From contig VWPU01005414.1 in NCBI GenBank assembly GCA_013398955.1, positions 1-64,000 of the forward strand: a stretch of 64,000 nt of DNA, given 5' to 3'. Source of the stretch: Callaeas wilsoni. Taxonomy: Eukaryota > Chordata > Aves > Passeriformes > Callaeidae. Made by a program: the position numbers and the translations under genes. How positions within the stretch are numbered: the stretch's first letter is position 1; the number at the start of each line of letters is the position of its first letter. Shown here piece by piece: positions 10,101 to 22,707 of the stretch. The notes beneath the pieces were generated by a model. It searched no databases, was not told the origin of the DNA, and was given only the letters and a program-made list of their open reading frames with translations.

Positions 10101-13100
10101 TTCATCAGACTGGGTATGAGGATTAAGTACCCTCAGGCAGAAAAAGTTTCCAAGCTTCATCCCATATAGTGGGGAAAAAGCCATCACCCAAATATAACTA
10201 ATGATCAGCTGAAGTGCCTCCTTTTTTTGCATAACCTACCAGGCATGCACACGTAACTTCCAGTCAGATTTTGGATGCCTGACCTCTGCTGTCAGGTGCC
10301 TGATGTGCTTAGTGGGACCCTTCGTAGAAAAAGGACTTTCAGCATTTGCAGAAGTGCTGTCCAGCTTGTCCCAGAGCAGACAACACCTGGTGGGAAGCCC
10401 TGGAGACCTTGTTCCGTTGCTGCCTCCTCACATTCTTCTGCCAAAGCTGCTTTGCTTTTTGCTGGTGCTCACCAGCATTTTTCTGACCGTATACTTCAGA
10501 GGTTTCTTTTTGAATCCAGTTTGTGGTGGGGGAATCATGTCTTGAAAGACATTCGGTAGATTCCAGAACATTTGGAGGATTTAATCTAGAAGCACAGGGG
10601 CAAGGTGGTGTGATGGTGTGATGGTCATACATACATGTATGAAGGCACCTCTTACTGGCACTGAAAAGGAAAATTCCAGGTTTTCTCTCATTTAAACATA
10701 ATGGTGACAGCAGAACAACTGTGCAGTAGCAGAAATGCACTCAAGGACTGAGGCAGAGTGGTCAAGGTAAGATGCCGTGCCATGATGGTAGTTGAAGGGT
10801 TGCCAGAAATGGAAGAGTTACATTGGATTTATATTAACCAAGCAAAATCTCTGGGATTTAGAGTTGCTCCTGCTCTAGAGAGGTTACTTGAGTTTAAGAC
10901 ACCAATTAATTCCCTAGTAATTCACCTGAAAAATTCTGTCCGTGACTGTGTGTAAGCATGTAAGATGTTTTAGTTACCTAAAATCAACTTCCCATTATAA
11001 ATAAATAAATTCTAGCACATTCTAACTTGTAGAAGAATTTATGTTAAATTTGATGTCTGAAATTGTCCATACATATTGATTTGGTATGCATTACTTTGTT
11101 AATGGAACTTATTATTACTCAGCTAGATTAATTTATTAGATTTATCCCTACATTACAACCTATAGATGCATTGAGACAAGAGCCCACAGAATCAATACCA
11201 ATTTCTTTTCTCATTTATGAATGTTCTTACTAACATCCAAAACACTGTTACACTCAAGAGTATTTAGCTGGCACTTACTGAGAAGCATTACACTCCGACA
11301 ATTTTAAATGTGTCTTTTTTCTTTGTCCTTTAATGATTATTTTTTTCCATTTATGTGAGCACTTGTTTGAACAAAATGCCATGCATCAAGCATCAAATGA
11401 GTCGTGATCATACTCCAATCATTGGGACTAGCAGTAACTTAGGTGTGCAAAATTAGGGCTCTGAGATGAGGCCTAATCTTTGAGATGCATTTTGTCTGCT
11501 GTTCTGTGTAGCAGGCCCAGAGCAGGAGAGGGAACAAAGGTACAAATGTAACTTATACTGAGTTGCCTGCCAAATGTAGTGTATTTGCATGTTTTTCTTT
11601 GAGCAGCGGCCATGCGTGCATTTATCTTTCAGAAGCAGCAGTGTTTGGCTGAGGAGCAGTTGCAAAGACCAGCTGAAATGGGTAACTGATGTGGAACTCA
11701 TTCACTTGCTTCCAGAGCTTGAGCTGTTGAAAGCTCCTGGTGGGAAGGGAGGGAATTGGGGTCCAGAAGAAATACAGGGTAAGAAAGCTATCTGATCACC
11801 TCTGCCTTTGCTGCAGTTCAAGACTGGTAGACAGCACCGATGGCAGGGAGAGACACATCTTCAGACAGTCCTAACACTGGTATTTCTGTTCCCATCGCAG
11901 CTCCAGTGGTGCTTGGGGATAATGTCCTTCCTTCCTTTGGATGGACCAGAAATGTTCTGTAACTCTCAGGAAGACAGTTGCAGAGACTGATTGGTCTCAG
12001 CCCAGCCTTCAAATGCAATTCTAAGCAGCTCACCAAACATTTATGTGGAGAAATCTCCAGCACCTGCATACGCACAGAGATTATGTTTCATCCAGTCGTC
12101 TGTAAGGTGAAACTCTGTAAAATTCACTCTTCTCCAGACAGTCTTTAATTCTTGTTTTCCAGTAAAAGTCGCTGTATTCACTGAGTATACTGCTTATCTG
12201 ACCAATTTTTGGCTTGTATTTAACTGTAGCTGCTGCTTGTGCACCACTGCAGTTACTGGGTATTAAAAGCTCAAGCCTGATAAACAAAATACAGCATGCA
12301 CAAAAGGATCAGCCAGGTGATAAAGGGAAACTGAGGGAAAAAAAATCACCCCCAAAAATATCATATATAAGTATGATGCAGAAGTAGGCATCAGAGTTAA
12401 AAAAATGGCGAGTTGCCCCATGAATACTGTCTGCCTGGTCCAGCTGTGGGGTTTGGAACCAAAGCCAGAGCGGGGTGATTTGTGTCATCCTGACTGTGCA
12501 AGACTAAAAGCTACAGGACAGCTGGTGGGCAAAATGCAGCTTGACCAACTCGTGCAGGGCAGGACAGGGAGGGCTGGGCTTTTGCCTGTTTTGTTTTCAG
12601 GAGAAGCTGTATTGCAGCACCAGATGAGGGGAAATACTGTGTTTTAAAGGACTTGGAGAGAAGTTACATACAGTAGCTTCTGATTTACAGTCCAGAATTG
12701 GACACCAATTGGTTTTTTGGCCCTGGGCGAAACTCTCAAGCTTGCTGGGTCTGGTTCAGCACCTGTAAAATGGGGACAATTAAACTTAACTACCTGGAAG
12801 AGTTGTTGATTAATTAATGCTTGTAAAATGCTACACAATGCTATAAAACAGAGCATAGTACTCAGAAGCATCTGGTTTGCAGTTACTATAGTGCTTCGCT
12901 GAAACTTTATGGGCAAACTTTGCCAAGAAACAAAATGATTAATGTGTACAGTACATGTAGGCATTGGGAGATGTGGGACAGATAGCTTTTCAAAGGCATC
13001 TAACTTTCCTGAGGTACCTCCTGTCAAAATACAAGAAGAGGTTTCCCAACAGCACCTGAAGTGTCCTGGCACTGAAAGTAGTGTCAGGTGAATCTGGGGC

Positions 13101-14277
13101 TGCAGAACGAGGCTGTGACAGGTGGCAGAAGAGCTCCTTGTGCTCCACTCCTACCTTCTTGTTCTTATTCTTGACCCTGTCCCCAGCTTCTTCCCCCTTT
13201 GTTTTGCTGGTGGAACTGTTTGCACAGTACCATTAAAAAAATCAGTTGGTGGTTTGATTCAGATGGGAAAAAAATGGGAAAAATTTCTGCCATTGTTGGT
13301 TTGTATTTCCAGATGGATCTTCTCTCCAGTGTAGTTTATCATGTGGCTACACACACATGGACTACGAGGCTGGTACATGGGTGAGAACAAGTGGAGTTTG
13401 GGGCAGCTGAAATTCTCCTGACACTGGAGATGATCCCACAAACCATGTTACCCAGACACAAAAGATGTTGCCATCACAGACCTTAGAAGGTGTGTTAGTG
13501 AGCTAGCCCTTTTTCCTGCCTCCAAAGACAAGTTACACTGATTTCATCAGAGACGTGTATGGCAGCAGAGAGCAATCATTTGGTGAAGAGCTGATCCTGG
13601 CTGAAGCTCATCACATTGTGTGTGAAACTCTGCTAACAAAAGGAATGGAGCTAAGAATGTGCTAGAGATAAAGTTGTAAGAATTTCTGAGATTTGCATGA
13701 CTATTATTTGAGATACTTACAATGTGAATATGTGCACTGTATGAATAATGCACATGCATACAAATATTGATTTGGTTTAATAGGAGACTGTAAAAAACAA
13801 AAAATAGAAGCAGTGATGGAGGGAAGAAACCATTTCCAAATCCATCACACCTTCATTGATGCCTAGAAATTGTTAGGAGAGGGTCAGAAGTTACCTCATG
13901 TGAAGATTCAACTTCTCAGTCATTTTATAGAGCTAGGTAAGACAAATGTGAACTAAGGCTAAAGAACGAGTTTGTTCTTGGACAGGGTATCATGAACTGC
14001 CAAAAGGAGGTTGCACTTCTGTCTCGTCCCTGCTCCTGGCCAAATTGCTCCTTCTGCTTTTACTAAGCCAGGTCTGGTTTCTGTCACACGCAGATCACTA
14101 AAATCACAGATCACTAACCTGGCTGAAAAAGGTTGCTGTTGCAACTGGGTTTTTAGCTAACTTTTGATTAGACTAGTGCCTGGACTGATGATGAAAGGAA
14201 GGAGGCTGTGAGCAGGGAGCAGAGAGGAGCAAGGGCAGAGGAGGTGAGGAAAACAGAGATGGGAGATAAGAGAAACT

Positions 14278-14293
14278 GGAAGGAAGGAAGGAA
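14278..14293. repeat. (GGAA)4 microsatellite
   Basis: Four perfect GGAA units in a purine-rich stretch running from about 14200 to 14300. Confidence 0.85.
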
Positions 14294-15545
14294 GGGAAAG
14301 TATTTATTTCTATGTCCTCAGGCTTTTTATTTGGCTCATCTGTATTGTAATACCACATCTGAGCTAACTCTGCTTATTGCCAAAGTCCTCAGCTCCCTCC
14401 TGCCCATGCTGTACTGCCTTCTCCTTTGTTACAAACCTTAGTGCTGATGGTCCTGAAAAGATGAACACATGTGAGACCTGTTGGGTATTGACAGCTGGTA
14501 AACAGTCAGCTGTAGCCAATTCACTCAGGAAGGGGGGAAATAGCATGAGTATACGCAGAGAGGAAAAAGTCCCACCCCAGACACCAGGTAGTGTAGTTCT
14601 GAATGGAGCTGTTGGAAAAATGTGTGCTGTTAGACCTGTAAGTACTTGCTGTTGGAGGTGACAGTAGAGGTGTGATGCAGCCGTAAATTGACAGTAGTCT
14701 TCTTTGTTACAGGTTAAATTTATTTATTTTTAGGCAGGCCTTAGTTCAATGAGGATAGGCATTTGTGAAAAACCTTAGTATAAACATGCTATGTGTTTCC
14801 CTGTTGCTAGAAAATGGAAGGGGAGCCTTATCCATGAAAGAGGAGGCACGTGTTCAGCAGGTCTAAAATCATTATATCTGGTGTGCTGCAGTGCTCCTGT
14901 GGGCTTTGTGACTCACTTCTGCCTCTCTGCCAAGGTGTGCAGTAACTTGTTTGCTGTGACTGACTAGAAAAATAGCCAAATCAGTGGTGGCCAAAATCAG
15001 TGGCCACTGAACTGGTTTGTCTCCCTTTCCATGTGGTGTATTATAGCACTCGCCTATAGTACAGTGTGAATAGCTGTTTTTATTTGGCTAATGTGATCTT
15101 GGAGGCTTATTGCCATTCCCTGACCTCCTTCTTCATGGAGCCAGCAGCCATGCACAAACTTTCCCAAAACTGTGCCTCTGATCTGCAATCCCATAGCTTC
15201 AGTTACCAAAATAATTCCTTAAGAGCAAAATATCCACCAGTTTTGCCACCTTGGGAATGGTCACAACATTTTACTGACACAGATAGTTTTCTGGAAGCAT
15301 TTCTCTGTTAGTCATGTTTCCAAATAGATCCTGTATCTTTCTAGCTGTTAAATTTTCACTCGTAGTACTGTGGTACAGAGGTGCTGCACAGTTCCAGTGT
15401 ATCACTTCACAACAACTTCTTCTCTCCTGCAGAAGGCAAAGCTGTTGTTTTTAGAGCACCAAAAGCACAGGTAAGGAGGAAAAGGGAGTGATCCTGTTTA
15501 GACTGGGAAGGTGTCTATTAGTAGGAGTACAGACTCTGTTGATTT

Positions 15546-15658
15546 TTAAAGAAAACAAAATAACAACACCTCACCCCTCCCACCCCCAGGGAAAAAACCA
15601 AACAAACCCCAAAATGCCAACAAAACAAAACCACACAAAGAAATACCACCAAGCCCAG
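15546..15658. repeat. A/C-rich low-complexity tract
   Basis: An almost T-free, A- and C-dominated sequence with AAACAAAACC-type motifs and CCCACCCCC. No unit repeats cleanly. It may be an old decayed poly-A or microsatellite region. Confidence 0.7.
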
Positions 15659-18600
15659 CAACCTTGCTACAGGGCATTATACAGCGATTTGTGTTTTGAT
15701 ACCAAAATGAGTGAGCAGGAAGCTAGGGAAGAAGCTTTCAGGTAAATTCTGCCAGTGTTTGAACCCCACTTGTTGGGAGTGGAGAAATGCAACACAACAA
15801 AAACCTCCATCTTACTTTGCCTGTCTGTGCTTAAGTATGCTTCTGTGGCATAGAAATAAATCATCATGGAGGGAAGGACCTGCTTCTTGCTGTTTTGGTG
15901 TCTCCTGGTGACCACGGCTCGGCTCTGATCTTAGGCAGGCAGAGATAGCCAATGAACCAGCTTGCAGATGTGCTGTGGTATAACCACATGGGCTGTTTTT
16001 ATAAACTCAGTGGTGGCAATGTCCTGAAAGAGGGAAAGAAGATGAAAGGCTTATGGTATGAGTAAAGAGAATACATCATCAATGCAGGAAAAAGTGGTAT
16101 GTCAGTTCTTAAGATGAATTCCTATCTGGACCCCAAACTACATGATAATCCCCAGTTTTGTTTGTCTGTCCAACTCTCTCCTTTCCTCTTCCTCCCCCAA
16201 CATGCAGCCTCCCTCCACAGCCACAGCAGCACCATGGTTTCAATATTTCCTGTAAAGGAAGGGGGAGTAAGGGGAGAGTCCCCCTTGCCTGGTTAAGAGG
16301 GTCTATTATAGAGGATTAACTGTGCCCAAACAATGAAGCCCCTCGAGGAGCCCGTTACCCTTTTGAGATGCGTGTGTGGGTAAGAGGGCACACTGCTGTC
16401 CCTGTATCCCAGCCCAAGTGCATGTGGTTCGATGCCCTGGTTGCTATGACAATTAATCGCATCTTTTAAGGGCTGGTGCTGACTACAGATCCCAGTAAAT
16501 TGCCTGAAAGACTAGTTAAAGCTGCTCCTTAGGCACCTCTATTTGCTTTTACCCCCCAAAAAATGGGATGGAGAGGTTTTGTTCTTCTACTTGTAAAAAA
16601 GGCCAGAGTAACTTGGTATATGCTTTTAGACTGGCTTTCACTTTCCTGAGCGTGATGAGACGTGGAATTTTTCTGAAGAGTAACTGCAAAGTAGACAGGG
16701 ATGTGGTGCCTTCCAGCTCTGTGCGTGTAGTCTTCATGTGACCAGCAGATTGTGCATGCCTGGAAAATGTAAGAAGAATAGTCTTCAAGAGGTGTGCATG
16801 GATTGTCTTGTGTTTATTTGTTTTTATTGGAAGGTTTGCACTAGGCAATTAATGTGTATGTCTTTGGCTTTTCTTTGTACCTTAAAAAGCACAACAGGGA
16901 ATTACTGTAGTGTATCAATCTACAGCAAGACTGTACTCTGTATTTGCCTGTTTGCCAAGGTAATGGGGGAGAAATAGATGTTTCCCATGTCATTAGTCCA
17001 GAAACCTGAACAGCAGTGAATGCAAATAGTCTTAAAAGTCTTCCTGTAGGTTAAAACCCTGTTCATTGGAAAGGCAATTCTAACTCCCTCAGTACATTAT
17101 TAGAATAGTTGGAAAAGTATGTCCAGAAGTTTGAGAAGTTTTTTCCTTCCTTGACGGCACTAAAGTCTCTGTTACCTTTAATATTGCTTCTCACGGAAGA
17201 AAAAAAAACACCGAAACCAAACCCCATGGAGGGAAACAAGTTTAAAGGGATAAGTTATCAAATGCACAATATTCTCTCTTAACCTTAAACAAAAGGAGAG
17301 GTGCGATTCAGCACAGTCTCTCTTTTTTTAATGAATGTCACCTTGATACAAAAACATTCATATACACGACATACGAAACTTACAATTACTTTTACTGGAG
17401 ATAGTGGGCAAGATGTTGGCATTGTTTGGTATGTCACATCAGAGTCAAATGTGCTAAAATAGATTAGGTAACTTTGATTATCAGAAATACTAATAGCTGT
17501 GTGCACTCAGTGCATGCTATATATCCTAGTTTCGGGTGACTAATTTAGTCCCACTGGTCACAAAGACATGAATGTACCATCTACAGGACCTTGGGGGATA
17601 ATAGTGGCTTGGTTTTCATTTGTAATTTCAGTACTCGGGGAGTATCAGGTACTACTGTTGATAATTAAGCCATGGCTGAAGAAATAGTTGTGTTCCATCT
17701 TGTGTATGGCAAATTACTATGGTCCTTCAGAACTGGTCAAGCTGGAGCAGCTACAGGAGAAGCAATCAAAATGGACCCAACTCCCTACAGCTCTGCAGCC
17801 ATTACTTCTTTCCCTTTTCAAAGAGTTTTAAACTGACAGTGTGCAGGATTGCTGCTCAAGGCCTGCAGGCTAAGGTCTTGTTTATTCAGTTTGCATCCTC
17901 CAGGATCAGCTTTCCTGTGTGGAAGAACAAGAACCAATTAAATAGCAGTACACTCCCTTCCTTCCTTTTCATGGTGCCTGTGGAAAACCCTTTCTCAAGT
18001 CTACATTCTTCCTGCTCAGCAGAGGACTGTGAAAGGCCCCAAGACAGGTGGTGTTTTCGAGGTAGTACCTGTTCAACTTACTAATAGCCCTGGAGGTACT
18101 AGTCTGAGAAGAAAACACCACCCTCTGGCCTTGCCTTGCCATTGACAGTCAGAGCCCTCTCCTGGCATCTGGAATGAGAGCTTGCAGAGATGTGAGACAG
18201 ACCAGGTTTCAGTTCCTGCCATACTTGTAGTGGCTCTGCATCAAGGATGATTGTGATCCAGACAAAGACCTGAACTTGTGTATGCCCACACCCGTGCTGC
18301 TGCCAGTACTATCAAACTGTAGCCTCCTTCTCCATTTTTCCTATGAAACTCTGTTCAAGCCAGTATTTTTAAATTTTCTTTTCCAGTGCAATGTGTTTGT
18401 TTTTTTCCCTCTTTAATGCAATGTAATACTACAATGGGGTTCCTGCTTCAGGCAGCCCTGCATGTGTGAGCAGTGCTTGCCTTGAATATGTCAGTGTGAT
18501 TACACAGGCACTGGTGTTGTGCAGTGCATCTTATTCAGCTGTCACTGTGAATGCTTACAAAACAGGAGAAACTTCTTTTCCTCCTCCTGCATCCATTGCA

Positions 18601-18849
18601 GCGCCAGGACGCCCCATTTGTGGAAATGGTGGGCCAGGTTCTCGGGGTTTTTCTTGGGTGGCATTCCTCCAGGTCTCAGTGGGATTGTACTGAGAGGCTG
18701 ATGGAGGCTGGGAGGAGATTGCCTACTGCTATGGCAGAAAGCTGAGAGTGCTCTCCACCTGCAGGATCTTGAAGCCCAGCAGAATGATATATAACAGCTT
18801 CTTTACCTCTGCTGGCAATGCAAGAAGAAACTTGTTCTTGTTTGATACC

Positions 18850-18891
18850 CCCCTGGGTTCTCACTACTAAAACCCCTGGGTTTTCACCACT
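18850..18891. repeat. Two-copy imperfect tandem repeat, 23-bp period
   Basis: CCCCTGGGTTCTCACTACT (18850-18868) is repeated as CCCCTGGGTTTTCACCACT (18873-18891), 17 of 19 bases identical. Confidence 0.75.
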
Positions 18892-20968
18892 TTAGGGCCA
18901 GCAGACATCTGGCAGGAGCCACTGTGGTGCGTGGTTGGAGCTGCTGCTGCCACTTGTGTCACTGCTGCCAGCCATGGCCCTGCTCTGCTCCTGCGGGGTG
19001 GCTTTAGCACAGAGCCCTGCAGCATTGTGCCGGCTCCATCTGCCCTGAAAACAATTTTATTTCATCTTTGTCTTTTTAATTCTTTGACTTTTGTGAAGCA
19101 CTAGTTAGTTGTCCCTTTTCCCCTGATCCCTGTGTGGCTGCTGTTCCCTTCACCCCTTCACCTGCAGCTTCCTCTTCTTTCTTCTCCTCAGCCTGGCTGC
19201 CTCTTTTTCTTGCCCTTCCCACAGAGGAAGATATTCTTAGGCAAGGGTCAGATGCTCAGGTCTCTTGGGGAAAGTACTTCAGGGTTCTGGGACTGAAATA
19301 GCACAGTGGCTTTTGGTGCCTGCTGGGAGGAGTCACTAGCCTGTATCCTCTCCCCCAACTTCTTTGGGCTCTCCTGGAGTTGTTTGGCCCCACTTAAATG
19401 TGAGGGCTTGAAGGGGCTCTGAAAAGCAGAAGTGAGCTAGGTCTGTTTTCCCACGGCTTTAATCTGTTTAGAATGTCTCATAAAAGCAACATGTCTAATT
19501 AAAAAAAATGCAAACTTACACTAAGATTTGATTTTTGTGATTGAAATTGATGTGTCAACCATTGGATTGCAAATGATGTCTCTGTGGCAGCAGCCTCACT
19601 TGTCATCGCATGCAGGGCTTTGCACCCCTGTTCTGGCTTCATCTGCTCAGGGCTATGGATCTTCCAGCTGCAGAGAAAATCAGGTGAGGCACAGCACCTC
19701 CTGCTGTGGAAGAGCAGTTTTAGCATAACAAGGGTATACATAAAATCAGCTATTTGTGGTTGGAAAGATTAATGCCCTAGTGGGATAATTACAACGCAGT
19801 GCTATGAACATAAAGAAAAAAGCTTCTTTAGTTTTAACCCATGTTCTGACATGCAGTCCCTGCCTTTTGAGCAAGGCATTTCCCAGGTTTGCTTCTGGTT
19901 TTCCCCCTTGGATGCAAACACTAGCCCTACATCAGGGGACTTGGACTATTTAATGAAAAAAACAGGAAAGATATTTATAGATGCTTCTGATTTGTATTGT
20001 AAATACTGGCTGGCAAGGAGAGCAAGAGGCTAGAAGGGCCATGGCACAGATATGGAAAAGTCTCTTCCATTTCTCACTGCAAGCTCAGAAAAACATAGAA
20101 GGGCAATGTAATTGGGATGCTGTTGAATTATGTATAATATTGGCATCAAGTTCTCTATCCATTTAATTTTGGTAATGCTGTCTTTCTTGCCAACAGAATA
20201 GTCTCTGTAAATAAGCTGCCTCCTTGTTTGCTTGCATGGCCTGATTATATACAATTATCCCTTGACTGCTATGACTTTTTAAATTAATAGTGAGCTCAGC
20301 TGGGTAGGTGTTCTAGGATTTCATCTGAAATATTCATTGCTTTAACTGGCCACATAAACACACATGGTTCAACCCCAAAGCTGGGGAAAGCCATTCTGCT
20401 GACAGCTTCACTGCCTTCCTTCAGTTTTCTTACCACTGGAATCACTTGCCACAATAAGAATGACCTCCATGGTTTTAAATAGAAGGTACCCTCTCAACAG
20501 AGGTAAAATTGAAAGTATTCTATAAACATAGTACTTCTAGAGCTTTTACATTTTAAAGTTGACCTGGTAACAGTAAAACAAACCTGGGCAGAAGGTTTTT
20601 GTCCAGCCTCAGATCCAGATGTGTCTGCAAGAGCATTTTTTTTGCCTACTTTGCAGCACGTCCACGTCCTCCTTAACTTGTGGAAACCTCTGTTGCATGC
20701 TTCAGCTCCACATCTCTGAGGCATTGTTATCTTTACTGCTTAAGAGATGGAACACAGTTTTCTCCCTTGTCAGGGGGAAATAGCCATCTACAAATGCAAT
20801 GGTCTGGCCATGATATAGACTAATACGTGTATTCATAAGCCTGGATAAACTGGATTGGGATTCACATTTCAGGGTACGGAAATTTTCTGCAGACTGTTGT
20901 TTGAACAAAGAGACAAGAGTTGGCAAAGTATTGTTAACTGCAGATAATGAACCTGAAATTTTAAATAT

Positions 20969-21011
20969 TTCACCTATTTGAAAATAGGTGAAGACATCTA
21001 TTTTTGTCTTC
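20969..21011. repeat. Two adjacent short hairpins
   Basis: The first is a perfect 11-bp inverted repeat (TTCACCTATTT / AAATAGGTGAA) at 20969-20992 around GA. It is followed by a 7-bp stem, GAAGACA (20990-20996) / TGTCTTC (21005-21011), overlapping its end. No RNA family is recognised. Confidence 0.7.
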
Positions 21012-22039
21012 AGCACATAGAAAATAAAGATCTGTGTGGAACGTGTTAGAAGAACTTGTGTTTAATAGTGTATAATCCGGTGTTTGGCCCTACAGAGCTT
21101 GGGAAAATCAACACTTCCATCTTATGTGGTATCTGAAGAAGGTAAAAAATCAGAATCTAATTCCCAGGTGTTCTGGTTTCTGTGTGGGGTGGTGTGGCAT
21201 ACTTATGAAAACTAGCTTCAACACAAAATTTTCCTGTTCACCATGTGCTATAGTAATAAGCTTAACACAAGATTTATTAACTTCCTAAATAAAATATTAC
21301 TTCTCTATATTTTGAGTTGAATTTTGGTGGCTGATTGAGAATAAAAATTAGTCCCAAAATGCATTGAAAGAGATTTGTACCCTCCAGTATGTCAAAGATT
21401 GATTTAGCCCCCACAAAGCTCCTTAGTTTTTAATTAACTTTTCTCCTCGCTCCCTTCACTAGAAGTTTTTGTGATATCATCTTTTTCTGTGAAGTCCTTG
21501 CTCTGTATTGTCTTGCAGTGTGCTCTTAGGAAAAAAAAAAGGTTATATTTATTTTTGGGTAGGGACACTGAAGGATGTGAAAGAACATGTACTAACTAAC
21601 CTTATGTGCTACTTATTTTTATTTTTAAGGGACAAAATCTGAAAGTTTTACTTCTTTCTGTGCTGTAGCAGAAGGCTCTGGGGCATCTCAAAAAAGACAT
21701 AATTAGAACTAATAGGATAGATACAAAAACTAGACAGTAGAAAACAGGATTTAATGGAGGTATCTATTTGTATGTGGACTAATCTTTCAGAAGAGGTATC
21801 ATCCAAACTAAATCATAGAAAGCCCTCCCAAACCCATTTGGAGGAAATAATTCTCTGCTGATGGGAGGAAGAGAGAAGCACAGATGATAGAAAACATCCT
21901 TTGTAGCTCCGATATCGATATATTTTTTAGCTCTTTGTCAAAACTGATGTTTTAGAGTTATTAAAGAGAGGGATGAAGGATTTGTGTAAGAAGCATCAGG
22001 TCTAAACGTGACTGCAGTGTGCTCCTTTCTGTTCCCCTT

Positions 22040-22510
22040 GGCACAGGAGCGTAATCTGTCACCGGCATCCTGCCTGTGCGTGGGCAGGTACAAGACCCTG
22101 AGCAGTGCGCTCCCGTTGTCCCCGCACAGACGCGCCCCTGGAGCAGCGATGGGGATCAGGGTGCCATCCGAGCCCGGGCCGGGCTCCCCTGCGGGGGTTT
22201 CCCGTGTCGGGAAGCGGAGCGGGGCGCCCTTGGCGGCTGCAGCGCGGTGGGAGCGGGCGCTGCTGCCGCTGCCCCGCTTTGATGTGCTGCTGGGCCCCTC
22301 CTTTGTGGCACCTGGGCTGCGATAAAAGCCTCAATGAGCGTCCCCGCGCTAGGCAACGCGGGGAACAGCGCCCGGAATCCGCTCGGCTCATTGATAAAAC
22401 CCGAGCCTGAAAGAATGAGGATGCCTTTGTGCGAGTGCATCCAGGCCTCTGCAACGGGCTGCCCGCCGCCAAATTCCGCTGCCCCGGCCCTCTGTCGCTT
22501 AATCTGAGCT
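22040..22510. promoter_or_regulatory. Intronic CpG-rich island
   Basis: About 470 bases of GC-rich, CpG-rich sequence stand sharply out of AT-rich flanks, 21 kb into the intron. CpGs are dense (for example in the segments around 22130-22280 and 22330-22410). No protein-coding exon can be argued, because the overlapping open frames in several phases are a composition effect. It could be an alternative promoter, an enhancer CpG island or the start of a non-coding transcript. The orphan island contains nested inverted repeats at 22331-22406 and abuts a minisatellite. Confidence 0.7.
22331..22406. repeat. Nested inverted repeats inside intronic CpG island
   Basis: The outer arms TCAATGAGC (22331-22339) and GCTCATTGA (22386-22394) are exact reverse complements. 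They enclose a perfect 8-bp GC stem, TCCCCGCG (22341-22348) / CGCGGGGA (22357-22364), with loop CTAGGCAA. A further stem, GCTCGG (22381-22386) / CCGAGC (22401-22406), overlaps the outer arm and would compete with it. Whether this is an RNA structure or a paired protein-binding site is unknown. Confidence 0.7.
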
Positions 22511-22707
22511 GCTGGGAAGTTGCCTCTTAGGACTCGCTCTGGGGTTTTAAATCTCTTGTGTTGAAGTAATGTATCCTCACAAAACACTGCGTGAACTCGG
22601 GGGCCCTTGAGGACTTTTCCGTAGAGTTGTGAGCTTTGGGAAGCAGAAACATAGCAGAGACCTGCTGCATGAGGAAGTGAAACGGCATTTTGTAGCTGCT
22701 TTGAATG
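22511..22707. other. Spacer between CpG island and minisatellite
   Basis: About 200 bases with nothing recognisable. Confidence 0.5.

Larger units (their letters stand above)
4163..22039. other. Long intronic stretch with only minor simple repeats
   Basis: Roughly 18 kb with no recognisable exon or transposon body. Small items: an A/C-rich tract (15546-15658), a (GGAA)4 run (14278-14293), an imperfect 19-bp direct repeat at 18850-18891, an RFX-like site near 16440 and paired hairpins at 20969-21011. Short open frames throughout lack domain-like or low-complexity membrane features and appear random. Confidence 0.6.
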
